Assembly: GCA_964592905.1 (NCBI GenBank) | Contig: CAZQGJ010000031.1 | Location: 1 to 10,763 of the forward strand | Length of the DNA: 10,763 nucleotides | Direction: 5' to 3' | Source: CAZQGJ01 sp964592905 | GTDB taxonomy: Bacteria > Patescibacteriota > UBA1384 > CAYGGE01 | Part shown: piece by piece, positions 5,189 through 10,763 of the stretch | Layout: each line of letters opens with the position of its first letter | How positions within the stretch are numbered: position 1 is the first letter of the stretch | Position numbers and translations under genes: made by a program | The notes under the pieces: model-generated | The model's database searches: none | What the model was told of the DNA's origin: nothing | Seen by the model: the letters and a program-made list of their open reading frames with translations, nothing else

Positions 5189-6324
5189 CGCGCTTTGTCG
5201 CGCAGGATCAACAGCGTGACTTCGTCGCCAGGACTATATTCGGTTAAGAGACTGGCCAAGGGGCGCTGTTCATCGATCCGATCTTTGTTCATCTCTAGAA
5301 TGATATCGCCCTCTTTGAGGCCGGCCTTTTCAGCCGGACCACCGGGGACAATACCGGGCTGATTTTCGCTGGCTCGGATTAAGGCGCCGCGGTCGATCGG
5401 CAGGCTCAAAGCCTCTTCGATAGCCTGATTAATCAGTAGATATCGCAATCCTAAGCGTGGACGAATAATCTTGCCAGTTTTGCGGACGGAATCGATCGCC
5501 TTTTTGATGCTGTTGACCGGGATGGCGAAACCAACCCCAACCGACGAACCGGTCGGCGAGGCAATCGCCGTGCTAATACCAACAACTTGACCCTTGATAT
5601 TGACCAACGGACCACCCGAGTTACCGGGGTTAATAGTGGCATCGGTCTGAATCAGACCGCTCAGTTCAGCCGTGCCGGCCTCGAGCAAACGATTCTTACC
5701 CGAAACGACTCCGACCGAGACAGAGTTATTAAACTCGCCCAAGGCGTTACCGATGGCCAAGACCCACTGACCGACCTCGAGCGATTCTGAGTCGCCAAGC
5801 TCGATGACCGGCAGTCCGGTCGCCTCGATCTTTAAAATGGCTAAATCGGCATAGGGATCACGCGCCTTGACGGTAGCGTCATAGCTTTTGCCGTCTGCGA
5901 GGACAACTTTGAACTTTTCACCACCCTCTACGACATGCTTATTGGTGGCGATCAGGCCATCGCTAGTTAAGATAAAGCCAGTGCCGGCGCCGCTCCGCTG
6001 AACGGTGCGACCAAAAAAATCGATGCCGGTTTCTTCGGTGGTGATCGAGACCACAGTCGGCGAAACTCGCTTAACGGCCTGAATAAAACCGCTCGATTCC
6101 TCGACAACATAACGCTGTTCGATCGTTCGGGTTAGATTCAAAGGCGAACTCTCGTCGATACCAAGAGTTTTACGGATGCGCGAGCTACTAGTCACGACCA
6201 AAACGATAATTAGTCCACCGACCACACCACCGATTAAGGCCAAGCTAGTCAGTTGATTGAGCTTCTGTTTAAACTGTCGCGAGAGCGCGGCGACAGCATC
6301 GTTAGAGACAGGCGTTTGAGACAT
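5152..6324 (-). CDS. HtrA/DegP-like membrane-anchored serine protease with PDZ domain
   Basis: Envelope quality-control protease (390 aa). A short cytoplasmic N-terminus is followed by one transmembrane helix (about 27-46), so the protease domain lies outside the membrane. The trypsin-like triad is His130 (ATNKHVV), Asp160 (YADLAIL) and Ser236 (NPGNSGGPLV), with GTGFILTSDG and GVGFAIPVNS in the usual places. A single PDZ domain (about 290-385) carries PGGPAEKAGLKEGDIILEMN. One PDZ makes it more like DegS or Gram-positive HtrA than DegP. The ATG has GGAGG (6329-6333) 4 bases upstream. It is 31 bases from gatB and may have its own promoter across the gatB stop. Its 3' end overlaps prmC by 37 bases, tail to tail. 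Confidence 0.94.
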   Translation of the reverse strand: MSQTPVSNDAVAALSRQFKQKLNQLTSLALIGGVVGGLIIVLVVTSSSRIRKTLGIDESSPLNLTRTIEQRYVVEESSGFIQAVKRVSPTVVSITTEETGIDFFGRTVQRSGAGTGFILTSDGLIATNKHVVEGGEKFKVVLADGKSYDATVKARDPYADLAILKIEATGLPVIELGDSESLEVGQWVLAIGNALGEFNNSVSVGVVSGKNRLLEAGTAELSGLIQTDATINPGNSGGPLVNIKGQVVGISTAIASPTGSSVGVGFAIPVNSIKKAIDSVRKTGKIIRPRLGLRYLLINQAIEEALSLPIDRGALIRASENQPGIVPGGPAEKAGLKEGDIILEMNKDRIDEQRPLASLLTEYSPGDEVTLLILRDKARQEIKLTLEALE

Positions 6325-6355
6325 CGAACCTCCAGTTAATGACTCTTAGGAGCCT

Positions 6356-7804
6356 TTATTGTAGCAAATTACGGGCCTCTTGGCTAACCAAAGCGGGGTC
6401 GTAACCGCGGCCTAACTGGGCCATCGCCTGACCGACAAAATAACCCAAGAGCGCCGTTTTGCCCTGCTTGTAGGCTAAGACCTGCGGCTCAGAACGAGCG
6501 ATAATCTCGGTTAGACACTCGATGACAGCCTGACTTTGAGCCTGCTGGTCAGCTTGCCCACCGGTAGAGTTAAGGCCGAGCTCCTCTAACTTTACCTCGA
6601 GCGCCGCCAGAGTGGTCAGCTTGGCCTCGACTAAAAGCGGTAGTTGAGTCTTGAGATCGTTTAAACTGAAGGCGGATTGGCTCAAAAGCTCGGCTAGCCG
6701 TCGCATCACGACTGGCTCCAAGTGCGTAAACTCAGGTTGATTAATAATTAACTTGATCAGGGTTGGTCGGGCGGCTTCGGCCGTCTCTGGTAGATTATCT
6801 AATAAAAGTGAGACTTTAGTCGGTTGATTGAGGACAGCCTGAAGCTGGCTCTCGTTTAAGCCAAAGCTGGTTAAGTTGGCTCGGTTAGCGCTCGGCAAGG
6901 CCGGTAGCGTTGCCCGCAAGGACTCAATCCACTGATCAGAAAACTCAAGTGCCGGCAGGTCTGGCTCGGGAAAATAACGATAATCGGCAGCCGTCTCTTT
7001 TTGACGCTGGCTAAAGGTGGCCTGACTGGCCTCGCTAAAGCCGCGAGTTTCGGCGATAACCGGCTGCCCGGCTGCTAGCATTGCCGACTGTCGCTCTAGC
7101 TCGAACTCAATCGCCCGCTCGACGCTCCTAAAAGAGTTGAGGTTTTTGACCTCGACTTTGGTGCCAAATTGGCCGGCGGCCAGCTGTTGGTTAGTCCGCA
7201 CCGAGATATTGGCCTCGATCCGTAACTCCCCTTTTTCCATATCGGCCTGACTAACTCCAAGCGCCCGCAATAACCGCTGGTATTCTTCGGCAAAGCTCCG
7301 GGCAACAGCGCCGCTCTCGATTACCGGCTCGGTCACTAATTCTAATAACGGTACACCGGATCGATTAAAGTTCACTAGGGCGGTCCGATCGTTACCGTGT
7401 TTAAGCGTGGCCGTATCCTCTTCGAGATGCAGTCGGGTCAAGGCGACAACTGGATTAGTCGGCAGCGGCACCTCGAGCTGACCACCGGTAAAGAGCGGTC
7501 GATCGTACTGACTAATTTGGTAGCCCTTAGGGAGATCAGGATAAAAATAGTTCTTGCGGTCCCACTTAGTCACCAGAGCCGGAGTCGCCCCCAAAGCTAG
7601 GCCAACTCGCATCGCCCACTCGATCGCCTGTGGATTGAGTCGAGGCAACGCGCCGGGTAAGCCATAGCAAACCTCGCAAACTGCCTGATTGGCGGCCAGC
7701 TCAAACGGTTGGTTAAGACAGTCGCAAAACATCTTGCGCTCGGTATTTAATTCGGCATGGATTTCGAGGCCAATTACCGGCCAATACTGCTGATCAGGAC
7801 TCAT
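6356..7804 (-). CDS. gatB: Aspartyl/glutamyl-tRNA amidotransferase subunit B
   Basis: Kinase and tRNA-binding subunit of GatCAB, which activates the carboxylate of Glu-tRNA(Gln) or Asp-tRNA(Asn) with ATP before amidation by ammonia from GatA. The protein has 482 residues, the usual length. The N-terminal cradle has VIGLEIHAELNTERKMFCDC with zinc-type cysteines C27, C29, C43 and C46 (CEVCYGLPGALPRLN), then WDRKNYFYPDLPKGYQISQYD, RLHLEEDTATLKH, NFNRSGVPLLELVTEP, GELRIEANISVR, TKVEVKNLNSFRSVERAIEFE and DYRYFPEPDLP. The C-terminal YqeY-like tail closes with LLGYFVGQAMAQLGRGYDPALV. The start ATG directly follows the TAG of the preceding gene (TAGATG) and AGGAG (7810-7814) lies 5 bases upstream inside that gene. 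gatA and gatB are separated only by the HEPN-like gene. Confidence 0.97.
   Translation of the reverse strand: MSPDQQYWPVIGLEIHAELNTERKMFCDCLNQPFELAANQAVCEVCYGLPGALPRLNPQAIEWAMRVGLALGATPALVTKWDRKNYFYPDLPKGYQISQYDRPLFTGGQLEVPLPTNPVVALTRLHLEEDTATLKHGNDRTALVNFNRSGVPLLELVTEPVIESGAVARSFAEEYQRLLRALGVSQADMEKGELRIEANISVRTNQQLAAGQFGTKVEVKNLNSFRSVERAIEFELERQSAMLAAGQPVIAETRGFSEASQATFSQRQKETAADYRYFPEPDLPALEFSDQWIESLRATLPALPSANRANLTSFGLNESQLQAVLNQPTKVSLLLDNLPETAEAARPTLIKLIINQPEFTHLEPVVMRRLAELLSQSAFSLNDLKTQLPLLVEAKLTTLAALEVKLEELGLNSTGGQADQQAQSQAVIECLTEIIARSEPQVLAYKQGKTALLGYFVGQAMAQLGRGYDPALVSQEARNLLQ
6358..6386 (-). promoter_or_regulatory. Possible internal promoter for htrA
   Basis: On the minus strand TAGCCA (6386-6381; four of six consensus bases), a 17-base spacer and TACAAT (6363-6358; five of six) lie across the last codons of gatB. 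The expected start is near 6351, giving a leader of about 27 bases that contains the GGAGG of htrA. It would let the protease be expressed apart from the gat genes. The -35 box is weak. Confidence 0.4.
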
Positions 7805-8236
7805 CTATACTCCTAAGTAGCTCAAGGCCAGGGCGTAATCTTTAGCCGCTGAACTGATCTCGGCGCTGGTCGGCACTTGATCGAGGGCGTGAGCCAAGCG
7901 ATTGCGAATCTTGTGCGCCCGCCAGGCGGCATCGAGGATAGTTCGATCCAGGCGTTGGCTGGCGCGCTTTAAGCGTTCGCCGACCGTATTGCCAAAATAA
8001 CCGTGGAGGCTCAAGGCTTTGTCCAAAATAATATCGGCGCGAATGATCGCCTGACGAGCCGCCAGCGGTTCGTCAAAATCGAGCTCTAACTTCTGCCACT
8101 CACGACGCAATCGCTCTAACTCGGCCCGTCGCTCACCGGTGCTCGGTCCGCTGCCGTAGCGCAACCAGCGACCAAAGATCACCAAAACTCGACCTAAGTC
8201 GGCGAAAAAATCAAATGGAGGATTAGGTTTACTCAT
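7805..8236 (-). CDS. HEPN-like small protein between gatA and gatB
   Basis: Function unknown. With the ATG at 8236 the protein has 143 residues; an upstream ATG at 8260 would add eight residues, but the 8236 start gives the tight ATGAGTAA overlap with the gatA stop. A hydrophobic, possibly membrane-binding helix (about residues 10-26, FFADLGRVLVIFGRWL) is followed by a charged helix (35-56) and a helical domain with RQAIIRADIILDKAL, GYFGNTVGERLKRA and AWRAHKIRNRLAH. The RNRLAH segment (R111, H116) is an Rx4H motif of the kind that forms the RNase active site in HEPN proteins, and it ends a helix as expected. The overall pattern (IIRADxILD, GERLK, AHKxRNRxAH) resembles uncharacterised proteins I remember from CPR genomes. 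It might cleave or bind RNA, or be only a structural HEPN domain. Coupling on both sides (8-base overlap with gatA, TAGATG with gatB) makes co-production with GatCAB almost certain. Confidence 0.75.
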   Translation of the reverse strand: MSKPNPPFDFFADLGRVLVIFGRWLRYGSGPSTGERRAELERLRREWQKLELDFDEPLAARQAIIRADIILDKALSLHGYFGNTVGERLKRASQRLDRTILDAAWRAHKIRNRLAHALDQVPTSAEISSAAKDYALALSYLGV

Positions 8237-9719
8237 GCTCTTTGACCCAACTTTCTGCAAAGCTTAATAATCGGTCATCATCGCCACTGGCCGCCAATAG
8301 CTGCAAGCTCAGGGGTAAACCGGCCGGACCTTGACCACAAGGCAAGGCGATCGCCGGCAAGCCGGCTAGATTAGCAGCGACCGTATAAAGATCTTGGCGA
8401 TAAAGATCGATCGGCCGAGCCAGACTACCGATCTCAAAGGCCTCGCCAGGTGTCGTCGGACAGGCCAAGATATCGATACTCTGCCAGGCGCGCTCGAACG
8501 CCTGTTTGAGCTGACGACGACCAGTTAAAGCCCGTTTATAGTAAGCGTCAGCATAGCCAGCCGATGAGGTATAGGTACCGAGCAGAATCCGGCGCTTGAC
8601 TTCGGGACCGAGGAGCTGACTGCGGCTCTGCAAATAGCGCGACAGCAACTGTGGCGCTTCTATTTCGTTTAGTGCCTGGCGATCGTAACGAATGCCGTCA
8701 AAACGGGCCAGATTCGAGGCCACCTCGACTGGACAGATTAAGTAATAGAGATTGATAGCCAGCTCAAACTGATCGATCGCCACCTTAGACCAACTGGACA
8801 GAATCTGATTCAGGCGAGAGTCCGGTTGACCGACAGACTCGAGATCGATCGTCGCCACCCGGAGAGCCTCGGCGGAATCTGCGTTTGAGTTTGATTGATC
8901 GGTCAGATCGGTTGATACAGCCGACAAGGGAGACCAATCGGCCCGGGTCGTTTGATCAAGCCGATCACGAAGCTCACCCACCGACTCAATAATCTTCATT
9001 AAGGCCCGAATATCGGCCACGCTCCGTGCCAACGGCCCGATCTGATCTAAGCTCGAGGCCATGGCAATTAAACCGTAGCGACTCACCCGACCGTAACTTG
9101 GCTTAAAGCCGATGACGCCGCAAAAGGCGGCCGGCTGACGGATCGAGCCGCCAGTATCTGAGCCAAGGGCCAACGGTGCCAAACCAGCTGCCACGGCGGC
9201 GGCCGCGCCGCCTGACGAGCCACCAGCTACTCGGGTCGGATCCAACGGGTTAGCCGTCAGGCCAAAGGCCGAGTTTTCGGTTGAGCCACCCATAGCAAAC
9301 TCATCAAGATTAGTCTTGCCCAAAATGATTAAGCCGGCCTGTTGCAGCTTCGTCACAACCGTGGCCGAATAGCCGGCCACATGGTGAGCCAGATAACGAC
9401 TGGCCGCCGTCACGATCTCACCCTTAATCATCAGGTTATCTTTGAGGGCGATCGGCACTCCGTCGAGCGGCGAGAGCGGTTCGCCGGCCGCGTATCGCCA
9501 ATCGGCCGCTAACGCCTCGGTCAGAGCTTGAGGGCGTAAACTTAAATAGATATTCAGACCGCGCGGACGATCCTCAACCCGGTCATAACAGTGTTCATTA
9601 GCTGCCTCGAGATAAAGCTTAACCACCTGACTTGGCTTCAGTTCACCAGTCCGATAGCGCTCGGCTAAAGTCAGGCCATCGAGCTGACGGATCTCGGCAA
9701 AGGACAGAGCTTGACTCAC
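8229..9719 (-). CDS. gatA: Aspartyl/glutamyl-tRNA amidotransferase subunit A
   Basis: Amidase-signature subunit that hydrolyses glutamine and supplies ammonia to GatB. The GTG at 9719 gives 496 residues and overlaps the gatC stop as GTGA; a longer reading from 9815 would bury most of the gatC C-terminus in a low-complexity, family-unlike N-terminus. The Ser-cisSer-Lys triad is intact: Lys93 in PIALKDN, cis-Ser168 in RVAGGSSGGAAAAVAAG and the nucleophile Ser192 in GSDTGGSIRQPAAFCG. The spacings of 75 and 24 residues equal those of Lys79, Ser154 and Ser178 in S. aureus GatA. FKPSYGRVSRYGLIAMASSLDQIGP, ASNLARFDGIRYD, VKRRILLGTYTSSAGYADAYYKRA and AGLPAIALPCGQG are also conserved. The segment after the amidase core (about residues 240-300) is loosely conserved and contains a polar insertion. 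It ends in TAA. Confidence 0.97.
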   Translation of the reverse strand: MSQALSFAEIRQLDGLTLAERYRTGELKPSQVVKLYLEAANEHCYDRVEDRPRGLNIYLSLRPQALTEALAADWRYAAGEPLSPLDGVPIALKDNLMIKGEIVTAASRYLAHHVAGYSATVVTKLQQAGLIILGKTNLDEFAMGGSTENSAFGLTANPLDPTRVAGGSSGGAAAAVAAGLAPLALGSDTGGSIRQPAAFCGVIGFKPSYGRVSRYGLIAMASSLDQIGPLARSVADIRALMKIIESVGELRDRLDQTTRADWSPLSAVSTDLTDQSNSNADSAEALRVATIDLESVGQPDSRLNQILSSWSKVAIDQFELAINLYYLICPVEVASNLARFDGIRYDRQALNEIEAPQLLSRYLQSRSQLLGPEVKRRILLGTYTSSAGYADAYYKRALTGRRQLKQAFERAWQSIDILACPTTPGEAFEIGSLARPIDLYRQDLYTVAANLAGLPAIALPCGQGPAGLPLSLQLLAASGDDDRLLSFAESWVKEHE

Positions 9720-10093
9720 GATTGAGAATCCTCGGTTTTTTGATGAATGTCGGCTTTTTGATGAGCCACGGTCTGGTCGATAACCTCGGGCACAACAAGT
9801 GAGGCTTGCGACCAAGCCGGAGCGATCTCGGCTAAGTAGGCCGAGTCAATCGATTGAGTCTCTGGTTTTGCCGAATCAAGAGCCAAGGCTTGCAGTTCAG
9901 CGAAGCTCAGCGTTTCATCGGGCATAAAGTTCGCCTCGCTCGAAGCGGCGGTCAGATCAGCGACCATCGCCAAGATTTGATTAATCGATTCCTGAAGGGC
10001 TGGCGCCTCGGCGTTAGAGAGCTCGAGCCGTGCCAGAGCCGCCAAAGATTGGAGCTCGAACAGATCTAGGGTTTGAGGAGTAGCTTTAATCAC
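9716..10093 (-). CDS. gatC: Aspartyl/glutamyl-tRNA amidotransferase subunit C, with C-terminal extension
   Basis: Small belt-like subunit that wraps GatA and GatB and stabilises the complex. It starts at GTG (10093) and shows the family helices ELQSLAALARLELSNAEAPALQESINQILAMVADLTA, then FMPDETL, a linker and APAWSQASLVVPEVID, which corresponds to the usual C-terminal end. About 20 polar residues follow, with a duplicated HQK unit (AHQKADIHQKTED) coded by a near-identical 14-base direct repeat. The total of 125 residues exceeds the usual 95-100. No good ribosome site precedes the GTG; the predicted transcription start falls on its G. The stop TGA overlaps the gatA GTG. Confidence 0.93.
   Translation of the reverse strand: MIKATPQTLDLFELQSLAALARLELSNAEAPALQESINQILAMVADLTAASSEANFMPDETLSFAELQALALDSAKPETQSIDSAYLAEIAPAWSQASLVVPEVIDQTVAHQKADIHQKTEDSQS
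9733..9764 (-). repeat. 14-base direct repeat in gatC tail
   Basis: Two copies (9733-9746 and 9751-9764), 18 bases apart and identical at 13 of 14 positions, encode the repeated HQK-acid units of the GatC extension. They are probably a small in-frame duplication of six codons. Confidence 0.7.
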
Positions 10094-10099
10094 AACCTA

Positions 10100-10128
10100 A
10101 GAATACCCAATTAACAGGTTTATGGCAA
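10100..10128 (-). promoter_or_regulatory. Promoter of gatC-gatA-HEPN-gatB (leaderless)
   Basis: On the minus strand TTGCCA (10128-10123; five of six), a 17-base spacer and TATTCT (10105-10100; four of six) lie in the 49-base ligA-gatC gap. The seventh base after the -10 box is the G of the gatC GTG, so the transcript would have no leader, as for prfA. The spacer contains the word ATTAACAGG shared with the rpmE start region. Confidence 0.55.
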
Positions 10129-10136
10129 GGTTTATG
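10116..10136. repeat. 9-base direct repeat over the gatC -35 region
   Basis: AGGTTTATG occurs at 10116-10124 and again at 10128-10136, one helical turn and a bit apart (12 bases), bracketing the -35 box. It may be a tandem regulator site or chance in an A/T-rich gap. Confidence 0.45.
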
Positions 10137-10142
10137 ACCAGT

Positions 10143-10763
10143 TTAATCGAGGTTGGCTAAAAATTCTGCCTCGGTCCAAACCGGAATCTGCTGCTCTTGA
10201 GCCTGGCCTAATTTCGAACCAGCCGCCTCGCCAGCCACTAAATGCGTCGTCTGTTTGGTCAGACTGCTGCTGACTAGCGCACCCGCCTGACGGGCACGCT
10301 CTTCGGCCTCGGCACGCGAGAGTGTCGCCAGAGTACCGGTAAAGACCAAGCGCTCACCGCTGAGAGACTGCCCGGCGGCCGACTCAGCCGCGGGAAGACT
10401 CAGAAGCGGTCGCACGCCAACAGCGCCCAGATCATCGATTAGCTCTTGACCGACTGGACTATTGAAATATTCAACTAAAGCTTGAGCCGCCACTGGACCG
10501 AGCCCTGGTAACTCCTGCCAATCGGTCAACGGTATCGCTGCCAAGGCCTTGGATAGAGCGCCTTCAGCTAAGGGTTCAGTCTGTAAGGCCGCCTCAACCG
10601 CTGGCTGTTTGGCCAGATACTCTGCCAACCAACCGGCCGACTGTTCACCTATGCCCTTAATTCCCAGGGCATAAAGCCAACGACGCAGCGGCAGCTCGCG
10701 ACGCGATTGAATAGAACGATGCAGTTTCGAGGCTAGCTTCTCCTGGAAACCGTCGAGAGCCGC
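10143..10763 (-). CDS. ligA: NAD-dependent DNA ligase, C-terminal third (start outside window)
   Basis: Seals nicks in DNA during replication and repair using NAD. Only the last 206 residues are visible and the frame is open to the right edge. The helix-hairpin-helix region is shown by GFQEKLASKLHRSIQSRRELPLRRWLYALGIKGIGEQSAG and DWQELPGLGPVAAQALVEYF. The C-terminal BRCT domain follows: LSGERLVFTGTLATLSRAEAEERARQAGALVSSSLTKQTTHLVAGEAAGSKLGQAQEQQIPVWTEAEFLANL. The adenylation, OB and zinc-finger parts lie outside the window. It ends in TAA, 49 bases before gatC, and no terminator hairpin is obvious in that gap. ligA upstream of gatCAB is also seen in Firmicutes such as Bacillus and Staphylococcus. 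Confidence 0.97.
   Translation of the reverse strand, partial: AALDGFQEKLASKLHRSIQSRRELPLRRWLYALGIKGIGEQSAGWLAEYLAKQPAVEAALQTEPLAEGALSKALAAIPLTDWQELPGLGPVAAQALVEYFNSPVGQELIDDLGAVGVRPLLSLPAAESAAGQSLSGERLVFTGTLATLSRAEAEERARQAGALVSSSLTKQTTHLVAGEAAGSKLGQAQEQQIPVWTEAEFLANLD

Noticed and set aside
8347..8354. HIP1 octamer GCGATCGC as a sign of cyanobacterial origin
   Set aside because: Only one full octamer is present and the gene content and protein lengths do not look cyanobacterial; only the inner CGATCG is in excess.
1149..9718. Recoded UGA, as in some CPR lineages
   Set aside because: Three genes (nucleotidyltransferase, prmC, gatC) end in TGA at the expected family ends, and no conserved protein here reads through an in-frame TGA.
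9720..9815. N-terminal extension of gatA to an ATG at 9815
   Set aside because: It would overlap gatC by 100 bases and adds a Cys/Arg/Ser-rich stretch foreign to GatA; the GTG at 9719 forms a GTGA junction with the gatC stop and fits the family start.
10094..10142. Terminator between ligA and gatC
   Set aside because: No stem followed by a T-run is visible; the gap is explained better by a promoter and a direct repeat.
10143..10628. A free-standing 161-aa BRCT protein starting at 10628
   Set aside because: The reading frame is open and ligase-like (GFQEKLASKL, LYALGIKGIGE) up to the right edge, so this is the end of ligA, not a separate gene.
1..10763. CRISPR arrays, insertion sequences, tRNA genes, toxin-antitoxin pairs
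   Set aside because: No spaced repeats, transposase motifs, terminal inverted repeats or cloverleaf patterns were seen. The HEPN-like gene has no adjacent MNT-type partner; the nucleotidyltransferase at 1149-1628 is far away and of the HxGH family, not the MNT family.

Overview
The window reads as a compact chromosomal stretch of a bacterium with a reduced translation apparatus, most likely a member of the Candidate Phyla Radiation (Patescibacteria). The hints are unusually short versions of RF1 (304 aa) and EF-Ts (154 aa), genes that touch or overlap by a few bases, a UMP-kinase slot taken by another enzyme, and a small protein inside the Gat operon whose pattern I remember as common in CPR genomes. 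That last point is recall, not a search. UGA is used as an ordinary stop (prmC, gatC, nucleotidyltransferase), so UGA is not recoded. I see no mobile element, CRISPR array, tRNA or rRNA.

Layout. A leftward block runs from about 3250 to the left edge: rpmE (L31), rpsB (S2), tsf (EF-Ts), an HxGH nucleotidyltransferase, frr (RRF) and a site-2 protease (rseP) cut by the window edge. A rightward pair at 3331-5188 is prfA (RF1) and prmC, the methyltransferase that modifies the GGQ glutamine of release factors. A second leftward block enters from the right edge: ligA (C-terminal third), gatC, gatA, a HEPN-like small gene, gatB, and an HtrA/DegP-type membrane serine protease whose end overlaps the end of prmC tail to tail.

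The genes form one theme: ribosome parts (S2, L31), elongation (EF-Ts), termination (RF1, PrmC), recycling (RRF) and tRNA charging (GatCAB, which amidates misacylated Glu-tRNA(Gln) or Asp-tRNA(Asn)). Two envelope proteases and DNA ligase ride along.

Regulatory signals are clear for this genome type. Two back-to-back sigma70-like promoters at 3257-3323 drive rpmE leftward and prfA rightward; both have TTGTCA -35 boxes and 17-bp spacers, and the -35 boxes form the arms of a perfect inverted repeat. The prfA promoter and a separate gatC promoter both place the expected transcription start on or next to the start codon, pointing to leaderless mRNAs. Other signals are a probable internal promoter for htrA, a 9-bp perfect stem-loop just past the htrA stop, and a 9-base word shared between the rpmE and gatC promoter regions.

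The nearest thing to an undescribed system is the HEPN-like protein embedded in gatCAB. The pyrH replacement and the shared-operator and leaderless-promoter layout come next. The rest is conserved housekeeping.
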